From Jiella mangrovi (GTDB taxonomy: Bacteria > Pseudomonadota > Alphaproteobacteria > Rhizobiales > Rhizobiaceae), in the NCBI RefSeq assembly GCF_017815135.1, contig NZ_JAGJCF010000007.1, positions 124,001 through 188,000 on the forward strand: a DNA stretch of 64,000 nt. The letters run 5' to 3'. Shown piece by piece: positions 18,318 to 26,719 of the stretch. Position numbers and translations under genes: made by a program. The notes beneath the pieces are model-generated. The model was given only the letters and a program-made list of their open reading frames with translations. It did no database searches and had not been told where the DNA came from. Position 1 is the first letter of the stretch, and every line of letters begins with the position of its first letter.

Positions 18318-19148
18318 TTACAGGGGATAGACGACCGTCGGCCCGGCTTCGCTTGGCCGCACGGTGCCGATCGGAAGATCATAGATGCCGGAGAGGACGT
18401 CGGGCTTTGCCAGCGCTTCGGGAGAGCCGGCGAAGATCGGCCTGCCGGCTTTCAGCGCGACGAGATGATCGCAAAAGCGGATCGCCATGCCGATGTCGTG
18501 GATCGCCATGACGATGGTGAGCTCGTGCTCGCCCCTCAGCCTTTGCAGGAGCTTGAGGACCTCCAGCTGGTGCTTCATGTCGAGAGCGGCCGTCGGCTCG
18601 TCGAGAAGCAGGCAGGCCGGCTGCTGGGCGAGCAGCATCGCCAGCCAGGCGCGCTGGCGCTCGCCGCCCGAAAGGCTGGTCATCGCCCGCTCGCTCATCC
18701 CGGCGAGACCGACCTTCGTCAACGCCTCGGCAACGGCCCGCCGGTCGTCCTCACCATGGCGCATGAAGGCGCCGCGCCAGGGGTAGCGGCCAAGCTTTGC
18801 CACCTCCGCGACCGTCATGTTCGCGGCCGCCGGCGGCTGCTGCGGCAACCAGCCGATCCGCCGCGCGAAGTCGCGCTGGCCGTATGAGACAAGCGATTTG
18901 CCGGCAAATGCGATCTCGCCTTCGCTCGGGACGAGCTGCCGGGCGAGCAGCGACAGAAGCGTCGACTTGCCGGACCCGTTGTGGCCGATCAGGGCGACGA
19001 AACGGCCGGCGGGGATCGCAAGGTCGAGCGGGGCGAGGATGCGTGTGCCCGCGACCGCGTAACCGGCATTCTTCAGCTGAAACGACGCGGCGCCCGCGGC
19101 AGCGGAAGCCACCGGGACGCGCGCGTCGAGAATGGGGGCAAAGGCCAT
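18318..19148 (-). CDS. fhuC: ferric-siderophore ABC transporter ATPase FhuC
   Basis: The 276-residue ABC ATPase shows Walker A GHNGSGKST, Q-loop LPQQPPAAANMTV, signature LSGGERQRAWLAM, Walker B CLLLDEPTAALD and the switch His in MAIHDIGMAIRF. The N-terminal ~25 residues before the ABC core are an Ala-rich extension. It starts 6 bases after the receptor gene, with AAGGAA inside the receptor's last codons, so it belongs to the receptor operon. It hydrolyses ATP to drive FhuB. The C-terminal region SGIYDLPIGTVRP is typical for FhuC/FepC-type ATPases. Confidence 0.94.
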   Translation of the reverse strand: MAFAPILDARVPVASAAAGAASFQLKNAGYAVAGTRILAPLDLAIPAGRFVALIGHNGSGKSTLLSLLARQLVPSEGEIAFAGKSLVSYGQRDFARRIGWLPQQPPAAANMTVAEVAKLGRYPWRGAFMRHGEDDRRAVAEALTKVGLAGMSERAMTSLSGGERQRAWLAMLLAQQPACLLLDEPTAALDMKHQLEVLKLLQRLRGEHELTIVMAIHDIGMAIRFCDHLVALKAGRPIFAGSPEALAKPDVLSGIYDLPIGTVRPSEAGPTVVYPL

Positions 19149-19154
19149 CTGCGA

Positions 19155-21392
19155 TCAGAATTCCTTCGTCATGGAGACCGTGAAGGTCCGGCCACGGCCC
19201 TTGTAGTCGAACACTTCCTCGCTGGCATAGGCGGCGTAGAAGATCTTGGCGCGCTGGCCCCAGATCGTCGTGTAATCCTTGTCGAACAGGTTGAGGACGC
19301 CGAAGTTCACGGTGACGTCGGCGGGCTCGTATTTCCACGAGCCGACGAGATCGAACAGGGTGTAGCCCTCGAGCTCGAGATCGTCACTGTCGGTGTAGTC
19401 GAAGATGTGCTGGCCGTTGAGGGCGATCTTGAAGACGTCGTTCGACCAGCCGATGTGCCCGCCGAGCGTCGAGGTGCTGGCATCGGTGACGCTCGCGGCC
19501 TCCCAGTCGTCATTGTCCTTGACGTCGGTCCGCACATAATGGCCGAGGACACCGGCATCGAAGCCGTGCGGCAGCTTGACGTCGAGCTTGCCCTCGACGC
19601 CGTAGACGCGGCGGTCCTCGTCCTGCAGCGAGATGAGCAGCGAGGTCTTGTCGTAGACGACCGTCTTGTCCGACAGGGAATAATAGGCGGCGACCTGGGC
19701 TTTCACCTGATCGTCGGCGTAGCGATAGCCGAGTTCGTAGGAGTCCGTCTTGATCGCGCCGAGGGCGGACTCGTCGACATTGACCGAGGAGAGCAGCACG
19801 TAGCGACCGGCGGAATAGGCATAATTGCCCTGGCCGTAATATTTCGCCGGATCGGGAAGCTCGAAGCCCTGGCTGAAATTGCCGTAGACCTGGCTGCCGC
19901 CGCCGACGTCGATCGTCGCGCCGATGTTGAAGAGATCGTCGGAATAGTCGACGGAACCGCCGGGGATCGTGTCCGCGCCAGTCGCGAGCCCCAGGGCGAT
20001 GGCCGCCTGCTGGGTCGAGGCGACGAAGTCGTCGATGTCGGTCTTGACGTATTGATGGCGATAGCCGCCAGAGATCGTCAGCCAGTCGGTCGCCTCGTAG
20101 CTCGCCTGGGCGAAGCCGGAAACCGTCGAGACCTTGATGCCGGGATAGCGGCCGATCGTGGCATAGCTTTCCAGATCCATGGCGCCGGTGGCCGCCGACA
20201 ACACCGGATTGAAGATCGTCTGGGTTGCCGAGAAATCGTCGACGTCGCCGTCGGAGCCGAAGGTCACCTTCAGCCCGTCGAGGGGCTCCGTGACGATCGC
20301 GGCCTTGTAGCCGTAAAAATCCGTCTTCTGGCTGGAGGCCGAGAAGAAGCGGCCCGAGGAATCGGGGAACGGGTTGAAGTCAAGAGTTTCGGAGCGCCAG
20401 AAGCCCTGCAGGATCAGCTGTTGTCCGAACAGGTTCTCGTTCGAATAATTCGCCGTGACCATCTTGCGCTCGGTCGCGGGATCGAGGTCGGACTCGTAGC
20501 CGTCGCGGATCTCGATGTCTTCCGGACTGCCGAGGAGACCCGAATAATTGGTCCCGAAGAACAAGCCGTAGGGGCTGTCCTGCTTGCTGTCGTAATATTG
20601 CGCGGTCAGTTCGAGACGCTGATTGGCGTCGATCTGCAGGCCGACATTTCCGAAGACGTCGACGGCGGTGTTGAACTGGGTCGAGGTCTGGGTGATGTCG
20701 GGAACGATCATGTCACCGTTGCCGTCGAAGAACGCCCCGGTATCGGCGCCCGCGACGGACAGGCGCATGTCCCAGGTCTCGTCGTTGTAGGTGACTGCGG
20801 CCGCGCCGTTGAGATCGCGGTCCTCGTCGGAATTGAAGCCGGTGCCGACGCCCGCCGTGACCTCGCCATGAAGGCCCGGCTTGGCGTCCCGGCCCTTCTT
20901 GGTGATGATGTTGATGATGCCGCCGGAGGCGTTGCCGCCATAGATCGCCGTGGCGCCCGAGAGCACCTCGATCCGGGCGATGTTGAACGGATCGATCGAA
21001 TCCAGCTGGCGGCTGATCGCGCGGGCGGAATTCAGCGACACGCCGTCGATCAGAACGAGGGCGCTGCGGCCGCGAAGGTTCTGGCCGTAATTGGTGCGGG
21101 TGCCCCGGCTGCCGGGATCGAAAGCCGGGATCTCCTGGCCGAGAATGTCCTTGAGCGAAAGGCCGGCGCGAGCCTCCTCCTCGATCGTCTCCTGCTCGAC
21201 CACGGTGATCGTGTTGGCGATCTCGGAGATGCGCTGCGGGGCGCGGCTGCCGGTGATCACCACCGTATCGAGCGAGATCGTCTCGCCCTCCTCCTGAGCC
21301 TTTGCCGGCACGGAGACGGCCGCCGCGGCGACGACGGCCAGAGCGCTCGTGCAACGAAGGATCGAACGGAAAGACGAAGCGGATACGCGCAT
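19155..21392 (-). CDS. iutA: TonB-dependent ferric hydroxamate (aerobactin-type) receptor
   Basis: The 745-residue outer-membrane receptor starts with a signal peptide ending around VSVPAKAQEE, followed by the TonB box region SLDTVVITGSR. The plug domain shows SLKDILGQEIPAFD, NLRGRSALVLIDGVSLN and IEVLSGATAIYGGNASGGIINIITKKG (quoted in part). A 22-strand barrel follows and ends in a terminal Phe (SMTKEF). Length is close to IutA (about 730), and the order with fhuCDB and the iuc genes fits a ferric-aerobactin receptor. The ATG at 21392 is chosen because it begins the signal peptide; an upstream ATG at 21485 would add a non-signal leader. An iron operator lies about 150 bases upstream. Confidence 0.92.
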   Translation of the reverse strand: MRVSASSFRSILRCTSALAVVAAAAVSVPAKAQEEGETISLDTVVITGSRAPQRISEIANTITVVEQETIEEEARAGLSLKDILGQEIPAFDPGSRGTRTNYGQNLRGRSALVLIDGVSLNSARAISRQLDSIDPFNIARIEVLSGATAIYGGNASGGIINIITKKGRDAKPGLHGEVTAGVGTGFNSDEDRDLNGAAAVTYNDETWDMRLSVAGADTGAFFDGNGDMIVPDITQTSTQFNTAVDVFGNVGLQIDANQRLELTAQYYDSKQDSPYGLFFGTNYSGLLGSPEDIEIRDGYESDLDPATERKMVTANYSNENLFGQQLILQGFWRSETLDFNPFPDSSGRFFSASSQKTDFYGYKAAIVTEPLDGLKVTFGSDGDVDDFSATQTIFNPVLSAATGAMDLESYATIGRYPGIKVSTVSGFAQASYEATDWLTISGGYRHQYVKTDIDDFVASTQQAAIALGLATGADTIPGGSVDYSDDLFNIGATIDVGGGSQVYGNFSQGFELPDPAKYYGQGNYAYSAGRYVLLSSVNVDESALGAIKTDSYELGYRYADDQVKAQVAAYYSLSDKTVVYDKTSLLISLQDEDRRVYGVEGKLDVKLPHGFDAGVLGHYVRTDVKDNDDWEAASVTDASTSTLGGHIGWSNDVFKIALNGQHIFDYTDSDDLELEGYTLFDLVGSWKYEPADVTVNFGVLNLFDKDYTTIWGQRAKIFYAAYASEEVFDYKGRGRTFTVSMTKEF

Positions 21393-21540
21393 GGTGACGG
21401 CCCATTCTGGCGACGGCCGAAAGCCTCCCGCAAGGGCGGGCACGCCTGGCCGAATACTGAAGTCGGCAGCCGTTTTTATAGACATTCCAAAGAGTTGAAG
21501 AAGTGTCCCGACTGCCTCGCCGGGACAGTGCTATTTATCA

Positions 21541-21555
21541 TGATAATTGGAGTCA
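21541..21555. promoter_or_regulatory. iron-responsive operator (RirA-type box) upstream of the receptor operon
   Basis: TGA-TAATTGGAG-TCA matches TGA-N9-TCA, the same spacing as the site before iucA. It overlaps a perfect 12-base palindrome TTATCATGATAA at 21535-21546, which could be part of the promoter or a second regulator site. It lies about 150 bases before the receptor ATG, implying a long leader. Predicted effect: repression of receptor, fhuCDB and reductase genes when iron is plentiful. Confidence 0.7.
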
Positions 21556-21705
21556 ACTATTAAGCCGCGCCGTTTTTCCGCCGCAATCGGGATGTGGCAC
21601 ATGTGCAACTGCTTTTGGATGAATTCCAAAGTTGCGGGGGATTTCCTCAGCGGCGTCCACCCGGCTTGGCAGGTGGAGGTCCAGTCCCTTCACCCAACAA
21701 CGCCA

Positions 21706-21743
21706 GAGCGTTTCCGGCGAACAAGAGTTCACCCGAAACGCTC
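21706..21743. repeat. short intergenic palindrome (GAGCGTTTC family)
   Basis: GAGCGTTTCCGG at 21706-21717 pairs with CCCGAAACGCTC at 21732-21743 (11 of 12 positions), leaving a 14-base loop. Elements beginning AGAGCGTTT and carrying a TTCACCCGAAACGCT arm are frequent between rhizobial genes. It sits downstream of the haloperoxidase and could act as its terminator. Confidence 0.55.
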
Positions 21744-21845
21744 GATGGCTTTGACGAGTCTTATTGTCCGGGCGTGAAAGCCGAACAGGCTTTCACCGGA
21801 AATGCTCGAGATACGGCCGCGATGTGTCGCGTTTCGAGGCCTTCG

Positions 21846-24023
21846 TCAGTCGACGAAATGGCGCCTCCACCATTCGTCGTAGTCTATTGTCGTATGCGCC
21901 CCGTCATAAGCGTGGCGCTCAATCGTTACGCCGTCGCCGTTGCCTTCCAAAACGATGCGGTCGCCGTCGAAGGATTCAAAGCGCATCGAGACGGGTTCGG
22001 GATAGGTGAGGAGCTGTTCCTCCAGAATGCCGACCGCCACACGCTCGCCCAGCCGCAGGGAGGCGTAGTAGTCGATATAGTAGTGAACGCCTGCGATGTT
22101 GCGGGCAATCGAGATATTCGCGGCAAGCTTGTTGAGCTCACCGATGAGCGTCAAATTATTGTCTTTGTCGATCTTGGTAGCGTGCAGTTTGTCTGTCTTT
22201 GCGTCCGACGGGGGTCGGTAGATGGATTGAAGCTGCTTTTCTTTCGCTCCGATCTTGTCGAGCGTCAGTTTGTCTTTCCACCACCGGGCGTCATGGAAGT
22301 CGGGGGGCACATAGCCTGAGGCCAGCGGGTCGGTTTGATTGCCTTTTCGCGGATCGGCATAGGTCTGGAACACCGCCTTGAGAATGGTGACGCAGGCGCC
22401 GGCGACGGTCGCATGGCCGGCTGCGTAGGACGGGTGCATCGGCGAGCCTTCCGGAAAGGCCTGGGGCAACAGCTTCTGCACGTCCGGCCCGGACGGCGGC
22501 GTGACGCCATTGGGAAGTTTCAGCCATCCGGGCAGCTTACTGTCAATCTTGAGACCGAAAATCCCGGCCTTATCAAGTGCATCGTAGGTCTTCTTTGCGT
22601 CCTCCTGAGCGGAGCCCAGATCGGAAGCTTTGGTGCTCGCCGACAGCGACAGCATCGCCGCCAGATATTCCGGCCGGGCGCGCAGCTGCCACTGGAATTT
22701 CTGCCGCCTCGCCGCCTTCAGGGCTCGGCTCGAGACTTCGGTGAGCAACGTCTGAAAATGCGGCGGCCCGAAGGTGGCAAAGGAGCCACGGGTCGGATGG
22801 AACCCTCCGGACGGCAGGCCGACGTCGAGATCCGCCTTGAAGCCCGTCAGCAGCAGGTAGGCGTTGAGATAGGCCTGATAGAGCGCGTCGAAATGCACAT
22901 AGGTCGCAAGGTCGCGCAGGGTGGTGATGAAGCGCGGCTTGCCGTTCTGCCAATACTTGTCCAGCTCTCTGAAGTCGGCGCCATTCTGGGCGTCGAGCCA
23001 GCTTGCCCAATCGCCGAGATAGTTCAGACCCTCCTCGTGGACGCTGAGACGCTGATTGATCGTCTGGACGCCCCAGAGAATATAGCCGTCCTCGATCTCG
23101 GCGTGGCCGTAATCGCATTTTCCGTCTGCACCGACCTTCATGACGCAGACGGGCGCCGGATTGTTGGCGATCCGCGAGTCGGTCGTCCCAGGCGTCGGGG
23201 CAGCACGCCCCTTATTGCCGATCAGCAGGAACTGCGAGACGAACGGGCCGTCCTTTGCTCCGGGCGCAGAGCCGCGAAAGAGGTTCTTGGTATCGAGCGC
23301 ATAGCTCGTCGGCGCAGCCTGACCGGGATCGACGAAACGCGCGAGATGGCGTCTTGCCTCTTCGTCGCTGAGCCCTGCCGGCTTGCTATTGAACCATTTG
23401 AGCTTGTTCAGCGCTGCCAGCGCTTTCTTCACCTTGGCGTCGGCCGGCGCAGTTTCCTCGAAGTGAATCACCGGCACGTCGCGCAGATATGCCATAGCGT
23501 AAAGTTCGCCCATTTCGGCGATCAGCTCGGATGTGCCGAGTTTCGGGAACGAGGAAATCGCCAGCGCCGCCGCGTCGGGTCCCTCGAGGTCGTAGACGTG
23601 GCCGGCGCGGGGGCTCTCCCAGTTGCGAACCTTCACATCGGCGGTCTCGCCGTTTATCACTTTTCTGAAGCTGAACTTCGTCGGCGAGACCGTTTCCGTA
23701 TAGTATTTGGGCCGATGACTCATCTCGGCATCCTTCGGGCCGATCGGCACGTCGAAGGGATAGGCATCGCCCGCGCTATCGGCGTTATTGATCGCCGCGA
23801 CAAACATTGCGAAGGCGTTCGCATCGACGAGGCCGGTGTCGCCGTGATGCGGCAGACCTTTGCTGTAATTGGTCGGCCAGACGCCGTCATAGGCGTCGAT
23901 TTCGCCATTGACCGGCTGGGGTGGCTGACCGCGCGAAAACGCGGCCTCTGCCGCTGCCAGGCGGCGGTCGCGAGCGATCTTGCGCCGTACTTCGCCGCGA
24001 GGATTGGGGCGTCTCACCAGCAT
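21846..24023 (-). CDS. vanadium-dependent haloperoxidase (bromoperoxidase-like, PAP2 superfamily)
   Basis: The 725-residue protein resembles algal/cyanobacterial vanadium bromoperoxidases, which use H2O2 to oxidise halides. The vanadate-site layout is present: Lys442 and Arg450 in KFQWQLRARPEYLAAM, His530 and His537 in HPSYAAGHATVAG, then Arg641 and His647 in ARNIAGVHYYIDYY. His530 at seven residues before the axial His537 is the bromoperoxidase-type residue. The Ser of the canonical P-S-G-H is Ala535 here. The N-terminus (RRPNPRGEVRRKIARDRR) matches the helical start of this family, and the C-terminal beta segment (PVSMRFESFDGDRIVLEGNG) is also typical. There is no obvious signal peptide. 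GGGAGG precedes the ATG at 24023. GC content is lower than the neighbours, hinting at acquisition. Confidence 0.88.
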   Translation of the reverse strand: MLVRRPNPRGEVRRKIARDRRLAAAEAAFSRGQPPQPVNGEIDAYDGVWPTNYSKGLPHHGDTGLVDANAFAMFVAAINNADSAGDAYPFDVPIGPKDAEMSHRPKYYTETVSPTKFSFRKVINGETADVKVRNWESPRAGHVYDLEGPDAAALAISSFPKLGTSELIAEMGELYAMAYLRDVPVIHFEETAPADAKVKKALAALNKLKWFNSKPAGLSDEEARRHLARFVDPGQAAPTSYALDTKNLFRGSAPGAKDGPFVSQFLLIGNKGRAAPTPGTTDSRIANNPAPVCVMKVGADGKCDYGHAEIEDGYILWGVQTINQRLSVHEEGLNYLGDWASWLDAQNGADFRELDKYWQNGKPRFITTLRDLATYVHFDALYQAYLNAYLLLTGFKADLDVGLPSGGFHPTRGSFATFGPPHFQTLLTEVSSRALKAARRQKFQWQLRARPEYLAAMLSLSASTKASDLGSAQEDAKKTYDALDKAGIFGLKIDSKLPGWLKLPNGVTPPSGPDVQKLLPQAFPEGSPMHPSYAAGHATVAGACVTILKAVFQTYADPRKGNQTDPLASGYVPPDFHDARWWKDKLTLDKIGAKEKQLQSIYRPPSDAKTDKLHATKIDKDNNLTLIGELNKLAANISIARNIAGVHYYIDYYASLRLGERVAVGILEEQLLTYPEPVSMRFESFDGDRIVLEGNGDGVTIERHAYDGAHTTIDYDEWWRRHFVD

Positions 24024-24207
24024 GCATGCCTCCCGAATTTGCGGCGAAATGCCGTTGCAAACTTCACGACGCCATGCGGAAAATCCGCCACGAACCTCAG
24101 AAGGGACAAACCTTTCCTTGCGTCAATTTGAAGTCAACACCGGCTGATTGCCACTGTCAACCTGAACGTGCATTGTGCAAGAATTATCCGCGAAGGTTCG
24201 AACGCGA

Positions 24208-24936
24208 TCAGAGCTCTTCGCGCAGCGCGGCCTGCAGATCCGCCGCGTGGCCGGGCAGGTCCTCGTCCTCGAAGAGGTCGGGAAAGGTCCTGGCGAGGCG
24301 GGGAAGCGCGAGAAGGATCTCGCGCAGATGAAGGCGCACGGCCGCGGATGCCGCCTCCGCATCGCCGGCCCGGATCGCTCTGAGAATGGCGCGATGCTGA
24401 TCGATCAGAAGCGGCATCGGCGAGGCCTCGGGAAGCGACAGATACCGCACCCGGTCCATCTGCGCCTTGCCCATCTCGATGACGCGCCAGGCCTCGCTGC
24501 AGCCCACAGCCTCGGCGAGCCCCTTGTGGAAAGCCTCGTCGAGGGCGAGGAAGCCGGTGTGATCGTCGGTCGCCGCGGCCCGCTCCTGATCGAGGACGAT
24601 CCGCTCCAGCCCATCGAGCGAAAGCGTATCGACCGAAAGACAGCAATGGCGCGCGACGGCGACCTCGACGGCCTCGCGCACGAAACGCGCGTCGGCCACC
24701 TGGCGCGGCGAGACCTTGACCACATAGGTCCCGCGCTGGGGCAGGATGCGCACGAGACCGGCCTCTGCGAGCTTGATGAAGGCTTCGCGCGCCGGCTGCC
24801 GGCTGGAGCCGAAGCTTGCCGCGATTTCCTTTTCCGACAAGGCCTGGCCGGGTTTCAGCGCCATGGTGATGATCGCCTGACGAAGCGCCGCATAGATCTG
24901 CGGCGCGACCGCCCCTCTGTCGTCGATCTTCAGCAT
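24208..24936 (-). CDS. GntR-family (FCD) transcription regulator of the hexuronate genes
   Basis: The 242-residue regulator has an N-terminal winged helix (GQALSEKEIAASFGSSRQPAREAFIKLAEAGLV, in part) and a C-terminal all-helical FCD effector domain. That domain carries the metal/ligand-type His residues in LDEAFHKGL, DQHRAIL and RLHLRE. It is divergent from the TRAP transporter genes and the mannonate dehydratase, so it most likely controls them in response to a hexuronate or its breakdown product, like UxuR/ExuR. It probably also regulates itself from the 112-base shared region. The exact effector is not readable. Confidence 0.9.
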   Translation of the reverse strand: MLKIDDRGAVAPQIYAALRQAIITMALKPGQALSEKEIAASFGSSRQPAREAFIKLAEAGLVRILPQRGTYVVKVSPRQVADARFVREAVEVAVARHCCLSVDTLSLDGLERIVLDQERAAATDDHTGFLALDEAFHKGLAEAVGCSEAWRVIEMGKAQMDRVRYLSLPEASPMPLLIDQHRAILRAIRAGDAEAASAAVRLHLREILLALPRLARTFPDLFEDEDLPGHAADLQAALREEL

Positions 24937-24967
24937 GCCGGAATTTTTCCACTTGCAATCGTAGCGC

Positions 24968-24984
24968 CTAAACTACCATACTAG
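24968..24984. promoter_or_regulatory. possible GntR operator in the divergent regulator/TRAP promoter
   Basis: CTAAACTACCATACTAG lies between the two divergent starts. On the minus strand it reads CTAGTATGGTAG, partly like the TNGTATAC-type sites of FCD regulators. It is only a weak dyad, so the call is tentative. Confidence 0.25.
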
Positions 24985-25048
24985 CCAGATCAGACAAGCG
25001 GCCGCGGGGAGAAACCGGCCGTCGTCTCGAATCGGGAGGTTCATCGAA

Positions 25049-26032
25049 ATGTTTCGCAAGACCCTTGCAGCGGCCGCACTCGTCGGCTGCATGATCGCGG
25101 GCTCCGGGCAGGGCGCCCTTGCCCAGGACTATCAGCTCAACGTCAACACGGCCCTCACCCAGGAAGACCCGATCTACAAGGGTCTCGAAGCCTTCCGCGA
25201 CAAGGTCAAGGAGCGGACCGAGGGCAAGGTCGAGATCCGCCTCTTTCCGAGTTCACAGCTCGGCAAGGACGAGGACGTGCTCGAGCAGGCGCGCGCCGGG
25301 GCGAATGTCGCCGTTCTCGTCGATCCGGGCCGCCTCGCGGTCTTCGTGAAGGATCTCGGCGTCCTTGGCGGGCCCTATCTCGCCTCCGGCTACGAGCAGT
25401 ATCGCAAGATCACCCAGTCCGATCTCTTCAAGGGCTGGGACGACGAGCTCGACAAGACCGCCGGGCTGAAGATCCTCTCCTTCAACTGGTGGCAGGGCGC
25501 GCGCCATCTGGTGACGCAGAACGCCGTCAGCAAGCCGGCCGATCTTGCCGGCGTCAGGATGCGCACACCGGGCGCACCGGTCTGGATCGAGACGATCAAG
25601 GCGATGGGCGCGACGCCGACGCCGATGGGCTGGACCGAGGTCTATCCGGCGCTCCAGCAGAACGCCATCGACGCCGCCGAGGCGCAGGACACCGCCGTCT
25701 ACGGCGCCAAGCTCTTCGAAGTCGCCAAGCACCTGACCAAGACCGCCCATATCGGCCTCCTCACCGGCCTCGTCACCTCCGGCCAGTGGTACGATTCCAT
25801 GCCGCCGGAGCTGCAGACCATCGTCTCGGAGGAAGCGCTCGCTGCCGGCGACGTCGCCTCAAAGGGCACCGAGGATGCGATCGCGAAGGTCGATGCCGAA
25901 ATGGAAAAGGCGGGCATGTCGATCGACGAGATCGACGTGACGCCCTTCAAGGAAGCCACTGCGGGCGTCTACGAGACCCTCGGCTATGGCGACCTGAAGA
26001 AGAAGGTCGACGCCGTTCTCGCCGGCGAATGA
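25049..26032 (+). CDS. dctP: TRAP transporter substrate-binding protein, DctP family
   Basis: The 327-residue periplasmic protein starts with a signal peptide (MFRKTLAAAALVGCMIAGSGQGALAQD, quoted in part). The DctP fold is seen in EAFRDKVKERTEGKVEIRLF, SSQLGKDEDVLEQ and LAGVRMRTPGAPVWIETIK; the Arg in VRMRTP normally binds the substrate carboxylate. GGGAGG precedes the ATG. With the following dctQ, dctM and uxuA, the likely cargo is glucuronate, galacturonate or a related sugar acid. A hairpin follows the gene before dctQ, which often lets the binding protein be made in excess. Confidence 0.93.
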   Translation: MFRKTLAAAALVGCMIAGSGQGALAQDYQLNVNTALTQEDPIYKGLEAFRDKVKERTEGKVEIRLFPSSQLGKDEDVLEQARAGANVAVLVDPGRLAVFVKDLGVLGGPYLASGYEQYRKITQSDLFKGWDDELDKTAGLKILSFNWWQGARHLVTQNAVSKPADLAGVRMRTPGAPVWIETIKAMGATPTPMGWTEVYPALQQNAIDAAEAQDTAVYGAKLFEVAKHLTKTAHIGLLTGLVTSGQWYDSMPPELQTIVSEEALAAGDVASKGTEDAIAKVDAEMEKAGMSIDEIDVTPFKEATAGVYETLGYGDLKKKVDAVLAGE

Positions 26033-26055
26033 CACCGTCCTCCCAGGGATAGGTC

Positions 26056-26082
26056 CCGGCGTCGCCCTCCTGGCGGCGCCGG
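26056..26082 (+). other. stem-loop between dctP and dctQ
   Basis: CCGGCGTCGCC at 26056-26066 pairs with GGCGGCGCCGG at 26072-26082 (11 pairs, one G-U) with a 5-base loop. No T-run follows, so it is more likely an RNA-stabilising or attenuating hairpin than a full terminator. Confidence 0.55.
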
Positions 26083-26098
26083 CCCGTCTGCCGGCCCA

Positions 26099-26710
26099 AT
26101 GGCGATCCCTCCTCAATTCGGCCCATCCCAAATGTCCGCAGTCCTAGCCCGCATCGAAGACGTGATCGGCCGTCTGCTCCTTGCCGCCGTCGTCGTCCTC
26201 GTCTTCATCGGCGCCGTTTCGCGCTCGGTGAATCATCCGATCATCTGGTCGGTGGACATGGCTCAGGCGGTGTTCGTCTGGCTCTGCTTCTTCGGAGCGA
26301 TGCGGGCGATGCGCGCGAAGGCCCATATCGGGGTCGACTATTTCGTCGCCAAGCTGCCCCCCGCCGCGCGCCGCGCGATCGAGCTCTGCCTTGCTGTTCT
26401 CGCCCTTGCCTTCCTTGCCACCATGGGCTGGTTCGGCATCCAGCTGACCATCCTCAATTCCATGCGCATCTTCGGCGACAGCGGCATCTCCTATGCCTGG
26501 GTCACCGCCGCCGTGCCGGCCGGCTGCCTCGCCCTCGGCCTGATGCTTCTCGTCCATCTTTTTCGCGCGCTGCGTTTCGGCGGGCTGGTCTTTTCGCCGG
26601 AGCCCCGCCCCCTCGGCGAAGCCGACACGACCGCATCGCCCGGCAACGCGCCGGCCGACGCCCCGGGCCATGGCGACGCCAGGACCGTGCGCAGCGCCGG
26701 GGAATTGTGA
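26099..26710 (+). CDS. dctQ: TRAP transporter small permease, DctQ family
   Basis: The protein has up to 203 residues and the four transmembrane helices typical of DctQ: LLAAVVVLVFIGAVSR, WSVDMAQAVFVWLCFFGAMRA, the IELCLAVLALAFLATMGWFG segment (in part) and a last helix near VPAGCLALGLML. It pairs with DctM in the inner membrane. The start is uncertain: ATG at 26099 and ATG at 26132 (MSAVLARIED) are both possible and neither has a clear ribosome site; the second gives a more usual N-terminus. The C-terminal ~40 residues are a Pro/Ala-rich cytosolic tail. Confidence 0.88.
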   Translation: MAIPPQFGPSQMSAVLARIEDVIGRLLLAAVVVLVFIGAVSRSVNHPIIWSVDMAQAVFVWLCFFGAMRAMRAKAHIGVDYFVAKLPPAARRAIELCLAVLALAFLATMGWFGIQLTILNSMRIFGDSGISYAWVTAAVPAGCLALGLMLLVHLFRALRFGGLVFSPEPRPLGEADTTASPGNAPADAPGHGDARTVRSAGEL

Positions 26711-26719
26711 GCCGGTTCC

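Larger units (their letters stand above)
21393..21845. other. 453-base intergenic region between receptor and haloperoxidase genes
   Basis: This region has no credible gene on either strand. It holds the leader and promoter of the receptor operon, an iron operator at 21541-21555, and a dispersed-type hairpin at 21706-21743. A second Tyr/Phe-poor open frame on the plus strand lacks coding character. The base composition near 21530-21560 is markedly AT-rich, consistent with a promoter. Confidence 0.7.

Noticed and set aside
18981-21563. 860-codon open frame on the plus strand across the receptor gene
   Set aside because: It is antisense to a clear TonB receptor; long reverse frames are common in GC-rich genes, and the translation is rich in Gly/Arg/Val with no recognisable domain.
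22335-24131. 598-codon open frame antisense to the haloperoxidase
   Set aside because: The vanadate-site residues are on the minus strand; the plus-strand translation shows no family pattern.
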